From: UBA11612 sp964475755
GTDB taxonomy: Bacteria; Pseudomonadota; Alphaproteobacteria; Rhodospirillales; Rhodospirillaceae
Direction of reading: 5' to 3'
Assembly: GCA_964475755.1 (NCBI GenBank)
Contig: CAYYXR010000009.1
Location: 10,778 to 74,777 of the forward strand
DNA: 64,000 nucleotides
Shown piece after piece: positions 16,472-25,049 of the stretch. How positions within the stretch are numbered: the first letter of the stretch is position 1; each line of letters opens with the position of its first letter. The notes below the pieces were generated by a model that had not been told where the DNA came from, made no database searches, and was given only the letters and a program-made list of their open reading frames with translations. The position numbers and the translations under genes are program-made.

Positions 16472-17575
16472 TTACCCGAGGCTAGAGAGTTTAACGACCT
16501 TCGTTTCCGGTATGGGGTGGTCTTTCGCGCTGATCCAGCGCAGAAGCATCGTGCCGGTGCGGTGTCCTGCGGTATCAATGAAATTGCCGACGCCGGAATC
16601 TTTCGCCGATACCACAATGGTGACCGTGCCGTCCGCGTTATATTTGGCGTTGTGTTTATTTACGTGGATTTGTTGATAGCGGTAGTCCAGCGACTCCATC
16701 CAGTAGTTGTCCAGCTGAAAATTCCAAAACGCGCATTCCGGAACCTTAGTGTTGATGACGAGGGCCTCATCTTCCTTCAAATCCCAATAGCCGTGCACAT
16801 AGTAGATGTTCGGATCGCCGCCGGCCTTCTGGAACATATCCTGATCCAAAGCGGGAAGCTTATTCGGTTGGTGCCGAAAGAATTCCGTCCATCCGACAAA
16901 CGTACGGGCGGTACCGTTTACAAATGCGGCAGCGGAACTGAGCGCGCGATCGAGCCGTTCGGCACTTAGCGGTTCCGGATGCGGCGGTCCGTCGGCGCGG
17001 GAAATAGACATTTGCGCTGGGACTTCATTGTCCCGATCCAGAAATGTTTGACGGACGATCACCATCGTCGAGTCCGGTGCCTGTTGCAGCCAATTGCCGG
17101 TGTTCGGTTTTGTCCGGCTGAGGCGGATTTCGAAAGTTCCGTCGTCGTTGATTTCTAGGCGGTCGGTATCGATTTCGCCCGTAAACGGCATGGTGCCGTC
17201 CACTGCGTACCTGTTGGCGCGGGTGGCAAAGGAGATGTAGGGCACGGTTCCGCGTGTGCCGCGAATGATGTAGTCGCGGCTGCCGTCGATTGTCGCGTTG
17301 TGATAAATATTGTCCGGGTTATCCGCGCCAATTTTCGCTGTTTCATGCGATGCGCTATAAAAGTTGGGGAAATCCGGGTCGGCATTTTCCAAAAACATAT
17401 CGAGTGCGATGCGGGTAAGGCGGGTCAAGTAGCGCCAGCCTTCCGCGCGGTCGAGTTCGGTCGCAGGCGCTTTTTCGTCGAGAATGACCTGTCCCGCGCT
17501 TTTAAGGGAATCGCAAAACTCCTCCCAGGTGCGGCCGTTCATGACCTTGTCGCGTGCGTTTGCGCCGTTTGCCAT
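16472..17575 (-). CDS. DUF1214 domain protein
   Basis: 367 residues, cytoplasmic (no signal peptide). The C-terminal DUF1214 block is recognisable: YWDLKEDEALVINTKVPECA, FWNFQLDNYWMESLDYR, NADGTVTIVVSAKDSGVGNF, then TAGHRTGTMLLRWI. An N-terminal region with a beta-rich domain precedes it (SRDYIIRGTRGTVPYISFAT). The domain has no established biochemical role; proteins of this kind are frequent in catabolic clusters for steroids and isoprenoids. The ATG at 17575 follows GGGAGGAG. It heads the distal end of a long minus-strand operon running from kstD. Confidence 0.82.
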   Translation of the reverse strand: MANGANARDKVMNGRTWEEFCDSLKSAGQVILDEKAPATELDRAEGWRYLTRLTRIALDMFLENADPDFPNFYSASHETAKIGADNPDNIYHNATIDGSRDYIIRGTRGTVPYISFATRANRYAVDGTMPFTGEIDTDRLEINDDGTFEIRLSRTKPNTGNWLQQAPDSTMVIVRQTFLDRDNEVPAQMSISRADGPPHPEPLSAERLDRALSSAAAFVNGTARTFVGWTEFFRHQPNKLPALDQDMFQKAGGDPNIYYVHGYWDLKEDEALVINTKVPECAFWNFQLDNYWMESLDYRYQQIHVNKHNAKYNADGTVTIVVSAKDSGVGNFIDTAGHRTGTMLLRWISAKDHPIPETKVVKLSSLG

Positions 17576-17611
17576 AGTCTCCTCCCTTAGCGTCCGCGGT
17601 TATCCCAACGC

Positions 17612-18784
17612 TCAGCTCAAAAATTGTGCCGTATAAAATGCAAAATCGTTCTTGATCTTATCTTCCGTGAGGCCGAATTCCTCCATGGAGTACTTGTGTG
17701 CAGCGCGTTTTTCGCGCGCGTTTTCCTCCAGCCAATCGGATATGTGCCTGTCGATTTCACTTGAGGTGTCCACGCCCAGCTTGTCGAGAACCATGCGCAC
17801 GATTGCGTGCGGGTCTTTCAATTGATCCTCGTAACGCACATCGATGAATCGGTCCGGATCTGCGGATTTCCGAAACTCAGCCAACCGGTTCAAATGACCT
17901 GCCCAGCTTGATTCGGTGTATTCCGCCGCCTCTACAGGATCGACCTGATCTGACGTCAATTTGTAGAGCGAAGCCACCATGCTGCAGAACGAGGGAATGG
18001 TTTGCAGCGGGTCGCGGTGAGTCATGATCAGCTTCGACTCAGGAAAAACTTCAAGCGCCGTGCCGGGCGCGGTTACGTGGGTGGGAGCTTTGAGCACCCA
18101 TCGTTTGCCTTTGCGTGATGTATCCTGCCATTGCAAAAATTTGAGGACGGTTTTCAAATCTTCGTAGCCGGGTTTTTGGTCGGCGCTAATCAGCCACTTT
18201 GAATACGAAGGAACGTAAAGTGTGGACGGTGCCATGGTGCTGACGAAAAACTGACCGAGGATGATCACCTCCTCATCCGGGCCATCGATGGAGAAGGGGT
18301 GGATGGACGTCAGGTCCGGCACGCTTTCCAGCATGGCTTTGAGAATCTGGTTGGCGGCCTCCCGGCGCGGCTCGGGACTACCGCGCTCTTCGTCGGGGAA
18401 GGGCGAAAAATTCTGGGTTTCCCACCATTTCACACCCGTCATGCCGGGTGCGGTGGCGAGCAGGCGATGAAGCATGGTGCTGCCGGTTCTGGGCAGACCC
18501 AGCATGATGCCGGAGACGTGTACGTCTTCATCCAATATCTCGGGGTACTTCTTTATGGCATCGAACATCCGCAATCGGTTCACAAGGCCGTTGAGAATGG
18601 TCTCGCGCTGAATGAAGGTGCCCATTTCGCTCAGGCGCGCTTCTTCACGAATGGACTTCAGAACGATCTCCATCGGTCCCAGGAACCAATCCGGGCCGAA
18701 ATCATCCGATCCCGCACGCTGTTTTGCCTCGGTTAACAGATTGTCGCGATCGAGCATTTTTTCGGGTTCCGGTTGTTCGTTCAT
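17612..18784 (-). CDS. Sulfotransferase (Sulfotransfer_3 type) inside the steroid operon
   Basis: 390 residues. The PAPS 5'-phosphosulfate loop is seen as GLPRTGSTMLHRLLATAPG (~residues 95-113) and the 3'-phosphate region as MTHRDPLQTIPSFCSMVAS. Other family marks are WVLKAPTHV and DVRYEDQLKDPHAIV. It should move sulfate from PAPS to an acceptor, or be a non-sulfating paralogue. It sits 18 bp downstream of the aldolase gene in the same operon as the ring-A enzymes, so a steroid acceptor is a reasonable guess, but nothing in the sequence shows the substrate. Confidence 0.85.
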   Translation of the reverse strand: MNEQPEPEKMLDRDNLLTEAKQRAGSDDFGPDWFLGPMEIVLKSIREEARLSEMGTFIQRETILNGLVNRLRMFDAIKKYPEILDEDVHVSGIMLGLPRTGSTMLHRLLATAPGMTGVKWWETQNFSPFPDEERGSPEPRREAANQILKAMLESVPDLTSIHPFSIDGPDEEVIILGQFFVSTMAPSTLYVPSYSKWLISADQKPGYEDLKTVLKFLQWQDTSRKGKRWVLKAPTHVTAPGTALEVFPESKLIMTHRDPLQTIPSFCSMVASLYKLTSDQVDPVEAAEYTESSWAGHLNRLAEFRKSADPDRFIDVRYEDQLKDPHAIVRMVLDKLGVDTSSEIDRHISDWLEENAREKRAAHKYSMEEFGLTEDKIKNDFAFYTAQFLS

Positions 18785-18802
18785 GACATGATTCCGTGAT
18801 TC

Positions 18803-19855
18803 TCAGTCGGTATTTGGCGGAGACTTGCCGCGTTCGCGGAGAATATCGAGGGCAACGTCAACGATCATATCCTCCTGTCCGCCGACCATGCGTCGCGCAC
18901 CCAATTCGACGAGTATTTCACGCGTGTCGAGCCCGTATTCCTCAGCCGCTCTTTCCGCATGACGTAGGAAGCTGGAGTATACCCCTGCATATCCCAATGA
19001 GAGCGTTTCGCGGTCCACGCGCACAGGGCGGTCCTGCAGCGGGCGCACAAGATCTTCCGCTGCGTCCATGAGGCCGTAAAGATCGCAGCCGTGTTTCCAG
19101 CCCTTGCGGTCGGCCGCGGCAATGAAGACTTCAAGCGGTGCATTGCCCGCGCCTGCGCCCATGCCCGCGAGGGAGGCATCTATTCTGACCGCGCCGTTCG
19201 TGACCGCGACCATCGAGTTCGCCACGCCCAGAGACAGGTTGTGGTGCGCGTGCATGCCCCGTTGCGTTTCCGGCTTGAGTACGCGGTCAAAGGCCTGGAA
19301 GTGGGATGCAACGCCGTCCATATCCAGCGCGCCGCCTGAATCCACGACGTACACGCACTCCGCGCCATAGCTTTCCATCATCTTGGCCTGCTCGGCCAAT
19401 TTTTCGGAGTCCACCATGTGCGACATCATCAGAAAGCCGATGGTGTCCATGCCCAAATCGCGCGCCGCCATGATGTGTTGGCGCGCAACATCGGCCTCGG
19501 TGCAGTGGGTGGCCACGCGTACAGATTTCACGCCGATGCTGGAGGCACGCTTCAGTTCTTCAACTGTAGCAATGCCCGGCAATATCAATGTTGTAAGTTT
19601 GGCCTTGGTCAAAACGTCCGCGACCGCTTCCAACCATTCCCAGTCGGTGTGCGCGCCAAAGCCGTAATTGAAGCTGGCGCCATTCAATCCGTCGCCATGG
19701 GCGACTTCAATGCCATCCACACCGGCCTTGTCCAGCGCCGAGGCGATCGCCCGCACGTGATCTATTGAATACATATGCCGGATGGCGTGCATGCCGTCGC
19801 GCAAGGTAACGTCCTGGATGTAAAGTTTGTCGCGGGTCGGGTCCAAGCTCATCAC
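18803..19855 (-). CDS. hsaF: 4-hydroxy-2-oxoacid aldolase (HsaF/TesG/BphI-like)
   Basis: 350 residues of the DRE-TIM family. The metal site shows as VTLRDGMHAIRHMYS near the N-terminus and HAHHNLSLGVANS (His-x-His) near residue 200; GAGAGNAPLEVFIA and GCDLYGLMDAAEDLV follow. It cleaves 4-hydroxy-2-oxohexanoate (from ring A of steroids) to pyruvate and propanal, in a channelling complex with the acylating aldehyde dehydrogenase encoded just upstream. The two genes overlap by 4 bp (ATGA), consistent with a 1:1 complex. Homologues in aromatic meta-cleavage pathways (mhpE) are very similar; the steroid role is taken from context. Confidence 0.93.
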   Translation of the reverse strand: MMSLDPTRDKLYIQDVTLRDGMHAIRHMYSIDHVRAIASALDKAGVDGIEVAHGDGLNGASFNYGFGAHTDWEWLEAVADVLTKAKLTTLILPGIATVEELKRASSIGVKSVRVATHCTEADVARQHIMAARDLGMDTIGFLMMSHMVDSEKLAEQAKMMESYGAECVYVVDSGGALDMDGVASHFQAFDRVLKPETQRGMHAHHNLSLGVANSMVAVTNGAVRIDASLAGMGAGAGNAPLEVFIAAADRKGWKHGCDLYGLMDAAEDLVRPLQDRPVRVDRETLSLGYAGVYSSFLRHAERAAEEYGLDTREILVELGARRMVGGQEDMIVDVALDILRERGKSPPNTD

Positions 19856-20784
19856 TTGTCTCCCGCGATGCGTTGGGCGATGAGTTCGCCTGTGGCCTGA
19901 GCTGCCGCGGTCATAATGTCGAGGTTGCCGGCGTAGGGCGGCAAATAATCGCCCGCGCCTTCTACTTCCAGGTAGATCGAGGACTTCACGCCTTCGAACT
20001 CGCCGTAACCTGGGATCTTGATGGGCCGGTTGGCGCCGAAACGCTCGAACTGCACTTCCTGTTTCAGGCGGTAGCCGGGCACGTACTTCTGGACTTCAGC
20101 GACCATCTGCTTGACCGACTCTTCGATCTTCGACGTCTCGACCGTATCGCAAAGGGTGAACACCGTATCGCGCATGATCATGGGTGGCTCGGCAGGGTTG
20201 AGAATGATGATGGCTTTGCCGCGGTCGGCGCCGCCGACAACTTCAACGCCGCGCGCGGTGGTGCGTGTGAATTCATCGATGTTCGCGCGCGTGCCCGGAC
20301 CCGCCGATCGCGAAGAAACCGAGGCGACGATTTCGGCATAGCGGACATGGGCTACACGGGAGACGGCAGCCACCATGGGAATGGTCGCCTGGCCGCCGCA
20401 GGTCACCATATTGGCGTTGGGTTGGTCGATGTTCTCGCCCATGTTAACTGGCGGTACCACAAAGGGTCCGATGGCTGCGGGCGTGAGATCGACAATGCGT
20501 TTTCCATGCTTGCGCAGGACTTCATCGTGTTTCTGGTGAGCTTTGGCCGACGTGGCATCAAAGGCGATTTGGATATCTTTGAATGCGGACATTGCCACAA
20601 GGCCGTCGATGCCTTTGTCGGTGGTTTCCACGCCGTGCTTGCGGGCAAGCGCCAAACCCTCGGACTCAGGATCTATCCCCACCATTGCGGCGAGTTCAAT
20701 TACATTCGAGCGCAGCAGTTTCATCATGAGATCGGTGCCGATATTGCCCGAACCGATAATCGCGGCTTTTACTTTTTGAGACAT
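19852..20784 (-). CDS. hsaG: Acylating acetaldehyde/propanal dehydrogenase (HsaG/TesF/MhpF-like)
   Basis: 310 residues. The NAD+ fold is KAAIIGSGNIGTDLMMKLL; the active-site Cys is in NMVTCGGQATIPMV (~residue 131), followed by SVSSRSAGPGTRANIDEFT. The enzyme turns the aldolase product (propanal or acetaldehyde) into the CoA thioester with NAD+. It overlaps the aldolase gene by 4 bp, the usual arrangement for these partners. In the steroid pathway the product is propionyl-CoA. Confidence 0.94.
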   Translation of the reverse strand: MSQKVKAAIIGSGNIGTDLMMKLLRSNVIELAAMVGIDPESEGLALARKHGVETTDKGIDGLVAMSAFKDIQIAFDATSAKAHQKHDEVLRKHGKRIVDLTPAAIGPFVVPPVNMGENIDQPNANMVTCGGQATIPMVAAVSRVAHVRYAEIVASVSSRSAGPGTRANIDEFTRTTARGVEVVGGADRGKAIIILNPAEPPMIMRDTVFTLCDTVETSKIEESVKQMVAEVQKYVPGYRLKQEVQFERFGANRPIKIPGYGEFEGVKSSIYLEVEGAGDYLPPYAGNLDIMTAAAQATGELIAQRIAGDK

Positions 20785-20804
20785 AAATTTTTACCAAACC
20801 AATA

Positions 20805-21590
20805 TTACGAAAAGCGGACGGTGCAGCTGCCCACGTCCGAGAGTTCCATATGAAACTCATCGCCCGGTGACGCCGGTTCCAGGGGCACGAGCGATCCTGA
20901 AAGTATAATGTCGCCCGCGGACAAAGTGACACCGTAGCTTCCCAAGGTGTTTGCCAGCCAGGCGGTTGAGGTCAGGGGTGAGCCTTGCACCGCGGACCCC
21001 AAGCCTTCGGAGAGAAACTTGCCGTTTTTGGTGACCGTGGCCTTCAAATTGGCGAGGTCCAAGCCGCGCGGATTAACCCGTTCATTGCCAAGAACAAACA
21101 CGCCGCAAGAGGCGTTGTCGGCAACCGTATCCTGAATGCGGATTTTCCAATCGGTAATGCGGGAGTCGACAATCTCGAAACATGCGGCAATGGACTCCGT
21201 CGCCTCCAGAACGTCTTCTGCCGTCACGCCCGGACCTTTGATGTCCTTGGCCAATATGATGCCGATTTCGGCTTCGGCGCGCGGCTGAATGAGTGATTTG
21301 GAAATCTCAACCGTTCCGCCGTTGGGCACTTCCATGACATCGGTTAAAAATCCGAAATCCGGCTCGCGCACATCGAGCATGTCCTGAACCGGCTTGCTGG
21401 TCACTCCGATTTTCTTACCGACAACACGCTCGCCATCCTTTAATCGTCGCTGAAGAAACGCCAGTGAGATTTTATAGGCATCGTCAATGGTGATGCCCGG
21501 CACGCGGGCGGTGAGCGGCGCAACTGTCTTTTGCTGCCGTAGCGCGGCGTATAATTCATCGCTTAATGCTGTGAGGTCGATTGTCGCCAT
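20805..21590 (-). CDS. hsaE: 2-keto-4-pentenoate hydratase (HsaE/TesE-like)
   Basis: 261 residues of the fumarylacetoacetase-related hydratase family. Typical blocks are AYKISLAFLQRRLKDGERVV with GKKIGVTSKPVQ, the metal-binding RAEAEIGIILAKDI (E-x-E) and PLTSTAWLANTLGSYG; LSAGDIILSGSLV is the end motif. It hydrates 2-hydroxy-2,4-dienoates; in steroid breakdown the substrate is 2-hydroxyhexa-2,4-dienoate released by HsaD, and the product feeds HsaF. It lies between hsaG (20-bp gap) and hsaD (3-bp gap) in the same operon. Confidence 0.93.
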   Translation of the reverse strand: MATIDLTALSDELYAALRQQKTVAPLTARVPGITIDDAYKISLAFLQRRLKDGERVVGKKIGVTSKPVQDMLDVREPDFGFLTDVMEVPNGGTVEISKSLIQPRAEAEIGIILAKDIKGPGVTAEDVLEATESIAACFEIVDSRITDWKIRIQDTVADNASCGVFVLGNERVNPRGLDLANLKATVTKNGKFLSEGLGSAVQGSPLTSTAWLANTLGSYGVTLSAGDIILSGSLVPLEPASPGDEFHMELSDVGSCTVRFS

Positions 21591-21593
21591 GTG

Positions 21594-22424
21594 TTATTCG
21601 GCCAAAAAGTCCAGGACCGCGCGATTGAATGCGTCCTTATACTCGACCATGACCCAGTGACCGCATTTGGAGAACAACGTCATGCGCGCATTGGGGCATG
21701 CGCTGACGATTTTCATGGCGCCGCTGACGGGGTTGAACTCATCATCCACGCCCCAAAATCCAAGGATTGGTAACGTGAGGGTCGGCAGATCTTCGGACAT
21801 GTCCTGGACGCGCATGGTGCTGAGCACTTCCTTGGGTTGCGTTTTCAGCACTTCTAGGCGCTCGTCGATCAGTTCGTCATTGGCGTGTTTGGTGTCGAAC
21901 AAAAGAAGGCTGAGCAATTTACCCAAGCCTTCGCGGTCGAAGCCCGAACCGATAAACCCGCTGACCATTTTGCGCATCGCGGGCATGCGGAAGTAGGTCC
22001 AGCGGGACTCAATGCCGCCTGGTGCCATCAGCACCAGTTTTTCCACAAGTTCGGGACGCTTCAACGTCGCGGCCATGGCAATGCCGCCGCCCAATGAGTT
22101 TCCGATCAGTACGCACTTCTCGATTTTCAAGATTTCGATGAATTCGATGAACGTGTCGCGGAAAAAATCGAGCACGTATTGAATGTCGTTCGGTTTGGAC
22201 GATCCGCCGAAACCGATCATGTCGGGAATAATCGTGCGATAACCTTTTTCGGCGATGACCGGATAGTTGAGTTTGAAGTTGCTGTGTCCGCTGGCACCCG
22301 GGCCGCTGCCGTGGAGAAAGATCACGGCTGGGCCGCTACCCATCTCGCGGTAGGTCATGGTGAGGCCGGATTTCAGCTTCACTTCTTTGACTGGGGGGAA
22401 TGAGCCGCTTCCGTCGGGAGCCAT
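21594..22424 (-). CDS. hsaD: Meta-cleavage product hydrolase (HsaD/TesD-like)
   Basis: 276 residues, alpha/beta hydrolase. The oxyanion region is FLHGSGPGASGHSNFKLNY, the nucleophile Ser is in LIGNSLGGGIAMA (~residue 110), an acid is in GFWGVDDEFNPV and the catalytic His in FSKCGHWVMVEY. HsaD splits the C-C bond of the ring-cleaved steroid (4,9-DSHA) into the C/D-ring acid and 2-hydroxyhexadienoate. The extradiol dioxygenase HsaC that makes its substrate is absent from the window, so it must be elsewhere or replaced. It is close to MhpC/BphD; the steroid role comes from the neighbours. Confidence 0.92.
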   Translation of the reverse strand: MAPDGSGSFPPVKEVKLKSGLTMTYREMGSGPAVIFLHGSGPGASGHSNFKLNYPVIAEKGYRTIIPDMIGFGGSSKPNDIQYVLDFFRDTFIEFIEILKIEKCVLIGNSLGGGIAMAATLKRPELVEKLVLMAPGGIESRWTYFRMPAMRKMVSGFIGSGFDREGLGKLLSLLLFDTKHANDELIDERLEVLKTQPKEVLSTMRVQDMSEDLPTLTLPILGFWGVDDEFNPVSGAMKIVSACPNARMTLFSKCGHWVMVEYKDAFNRAVLDFLAE

Positions 22425-22448
22425 GGGGTCCTCCGAATACTAATGGGG

Positions 22449-24140
22449 TTAATCGTTGGCGCGGGTCGCATGGCGTGCGGCGATATAGCCGAAGACCATG
22501 CTGGGCCCGATGGTCGAGCCTGCGCCGGGATAGACGGTGCCCATCATCGAGGCCGCCGTGTTGCCGATGGCGTAAAGACCTTCCATGACCGCGCCATTCT
22601 TATCGAGCACACGGGCGTTCTCGTCGGTGAGAAGGCCGCCCTTAGTGCCGATGTCGCCCGGATAAAGGGTGATCGCGTAGTAGGGCGGCTCTTTAATAAA
22701 GCCGATGCATGGGCTTGGTTTATGCGTGGCATCGCCGTAGTAGCGGTCGTAGTAGCTGTCGCCGCGCTTGAATTCGGGGTCCTTTCCCGCTTCGGCGTAT
22801 TCGTTGTTTTTGCGCACGCTTTCTTCAAGGCCCGCGGCGGCCACGCCCGTGCTTTGCGCCAACTCGGCCAATGTGTCCGCTTTGTGCATGACGCCCTGAT
22901 GAATGCCCGGTGGCAGCGTCGAGTCCGGCATAAGTGCGCCGGGTGCGAGTGGGCCGAACGGATACTTTCGCCGGAAGGTGTTGTCGAACACGCAATACGC
23001 CGGCACGGTGCTGGCGTCCGCCGAATGGTTTTCATTGAGCGCGGCGCCGGCTTCCAGGTAGGGCGCGGCCTCATTGGTGAAGCGGTTGCCCTTGGAATTC
23101 ACGATGATCATCCCCGGCAAGGAGCGCTCAGCAAAAATCGCCCAAGGGCGGGGAATGCCGGGAACGGGGATCACCGGAATCCACCAGGCGTGCTCCATGA
23201 GGTCGATCGCCGCACCCGCGTTCATGCCGGATTTGATGGCATCGCCCGTGTTGTTCGTATTCGAGGCGCTCCAGTTGGAGGACGTCGGTTTCGGCAGATA
23301 TTGATCGCGCATCGCCTGATCGTGCTCGAAACCGCCCGCGCCCATAATGACGCCTTTGCGCGCCTCAATGCGCATCGGTTTTCCGTCCTTCTCGATGACG
23401 GCGCCCGTGATGCGGCCGCCTTCGATAATGAGTTCCTTCATCGGCGCGTTCAGCCACAGCGGAATCTTTCGATCATTGAGCGACCAGCGCAGGCGACCAA
23501 TGAGCGCATTGCCCATCGTCAGACGGCCATCGCGTTTACCACGCAGGCGCATGCGTATGTCGAACCAGTAGCGCGCGATCAGTTTGGCCATAACCATTTG
23601 CCACCCCGGCGCCTGGGTAAGCATAAACTTGCCTTCGACGTTGTTCATGGAATACCGGCCCATGACGATCACGGCATGGTGCGGCATGCGCATGGTGTCG
23701 AAGTCTCTTCCCAAGACTTTCGCATGCATGGGATAGGGTTCGTGGGTGCGGTAACCGCGCTTGCCGCCGGGCAATTCCGGGTAATAGTCGGAGTAAGGCT
23801 CGCATTCGAAAATGACGTGCGTATTTTCCTCCAGAAATTTCAGCATGCGCGGGCCGAAATCAATGTAGGCCTCAACGCGCTTGCGGTCGGCTTTATCGCC
23901 AATGGCCTTCAACATGTACTCCAGCGCATCGTCCCTGGAGTCTTGTCCCCCGGCAGGGCCGGACAGGTGGCTATTGGGAATCCAGATGCTGCCGCCGGAC
24001 ATGGCAGACGTGCCGCCGTACTGATCGCTTTTCTCAATGACGAGCACATCGGCGCCGTTTGCCTGCGCGGCAATGGCGGACGTCAATGCGCCGCCCCCGG
24101 AGCCCACAACGAGAACGTCAACAGAATGATTGAAACCCAT
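22449..24140 (-). CDS. kstD: 3-ketosteroid delta1-dehydrogenase
   Basis: 563 residues. The FAD fold is VLVVGSGGGALTSAIAAQAN with the acid in VIEKSDQYGGTSAMSGG; GGFEHDQAMRDQYLP is present, and the C-terminal FAD and substrate motif GNTAASMMGTVYPGAGSTIG plus PSMVFGYIAARHA is the KstD signature. The conserved Tyr in YYAITLYPGDIGTKGG also matches. KstD introduces the 1,2 double bond into 3-ketosteroids, which with 9-hydroxylation opens ring B. It is the first gene of the minus-strand run through hsaD-E-G-F, or the second after the SDR. Confidence 0.93.
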   Translation of the reverse strand: MGFNHSVDVLVVGSGGGALTSAIAAQANGADVLVIEKSDQYGGTSAMSGGSIWIPNSHLSGPAGGQDSRDDALEYMLKAIGDKADRKRVEAYIDFGPRMLKFLEENTHVIFECEPYSDYYPELPGGKRGYRTHEPYPMHAKVLGRDFDTMRMPHHAVIVMGRYSMNNVEGKFMLTQAPGWQMVMAKLIARYWFDIRMRLRGKRDGRLTMGNALIGRLRWSLNDRKIPLWLNAPMKELIIEGGRITGAVIEKDGKPMRIEARKGVIMGAGGFEHDQAMRDQYLPKPTSSNWSASNTNNTGDAIKSGMNAGAAIDLMEHAWWIPVIPVPGIPRPWAIFAERSLPGMIIVNSKGNRFTNEAAPYLEAGAALNENHSADASTVPAYCVFDNTFRRKYPFGPLAPGALMPDSTLPPGIHQGVMHKADTLAELAQSTGVAAAGLEESVRKNNEYAEAGKDPEFKRGDSYYDRYYGDATHKPSPCIGFIKEPPYYAITLYPGDIGTKGGLLTDENARVLDKNGAVMEGLYAIGNTAASMMGTVYPGAGSTIGPSMVFGYIAARHATRAND

Positions 24141-24157
24141 TTACCCTGCGCTCCCTT

Positions 24158-24931
24158 TTAAACGCCGAAACCGCCGGCGACGGCAATGCGTTGTCCCGTG
24201 ACATAAGCGGCTTTATTGGACGCGAGAAATACGGCGGCATGGCCGATCTCTTCCGGTTGTCCCCACCGTTTAATCGCCAGCATTTTCTGAGTTTCGTCCA
24301 CCCAAGCTTGGGGAAAGGCGCCTTGTTTGGTGAGTTCCAGGAACATGCCGGCTTCGATCACCCCGATCAAAACCGTGTTGGCGCGAATCCCGTATTTGCC
24401 CTCTTCACGGGCGATGCCTTGAACCACAGCTTCGTTGGCGGCTTTGGGGATGACAGACAGGCCGTCTTTATCCGGCCAACGCAAATGCCCCGCAGACCCG
24501 AGGTGAACAAACGACCCCCCGCCCTTTGCGCGCATGCGCGGCACGGCCGCTTTCACGACTCTAAAGAAGCCGTTCGTTTCCATCTCAATGGCCTTTGACC
24601 ATTGTTCGTCGGACGTTTCAGAGACAAAGACCTGTTCGGCCAGGGGCGCGGCGCCGTACACAATTGTATGTATGCGGCCGAATTCCTTTTCTACGTCGTC
24701 CATGACCGCGCTAATTCGCGCCGCATCGCCGACGTCGAGCGCGAAGGCGGCCGACTTGCGCCCAAGCTTTTTGATGTCGTCAACAACGCCGTCGGCGACA
24801 TCTTTTTTTGATTTGTAGGTTAGGGCAACGTCCGTGCCCGCTTTTGCAAATTCGCGGCAAACAAACCGCGCGATACCACCGCTACCCCCGACGACCAGTG
24901 CGGCTCCGTCGGGGAAGAGACCCTCGGCCAA
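24158..24931 (-). CDS. SDR-family oxidoreductase with non-canonical active site
   Basis: 257 residues. The Rossmann nucleotide site is VVGGSGGIARFVCREFAKAG, and DVGDAARISAVMDDVEKEFG and VTGQRIAVAGGFG fit classical short-chain dehydrogenases. The NNAG motif is replaced by YGAAPL, and the position of the catalytic Tyr in YxxxK reads S-V-I-P-K, so the usual Tyr seems missing. It may be catalytically altered or use another residue. The start is TTG at 24931 with a weak GGGGG upstream. It lies 17 bp before kstD and is probably in the same transcript. Confidence 0.8.
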   Translation of the reverse strand: MAEGLFPDGAALVVGGSGGIARFVCREFAKAGTDVALTYKSKKDVADGVVDDIKKLGRKSAAFALDVGDAARISAVMDDVEKEFGRIHTIVYGAAPLAEQVFVSETSDEQWSKAIEMETNGFFRVVKAAVPRMRAKGGGSFVHLGSAGHLRWPDKDGLSVIPKAANEAVVQGIAREEGKYGIRANTVLIGVIEAGMFLELTKQGAFPQAWVDETQKMLAIKRWGQPEEIGHAAVFLASNKAAYVTGQRIAVAGGFGV

Positions 24932-25049
24932 TGTACGCCCCCATCACTCTTGAGCCGACCGGCACTTTGCTCCCGCCGGTGCAACCCCTTACGTTAATTG
25001 CCGGACTGTGCGCAGCGCCGGCATCGCTGCGTTCTGGTATCGGCGGTTC

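Noticed and set aside
19873..20853. 326-codon plus-strand frame opposite hsaG
   Set aside because: It lies opposite a well-supported acylating aldehyde dehydrogenase and shows no protein family pattern.
22443..24161. 572-codon plus-strand frame opposite kstD
   Set aside because: It is the antisense shadow of kstD in GC-rich sequence, has the low-complexity His/Arg/Gly/Val make-up of shadow frames and no recognisable domain.
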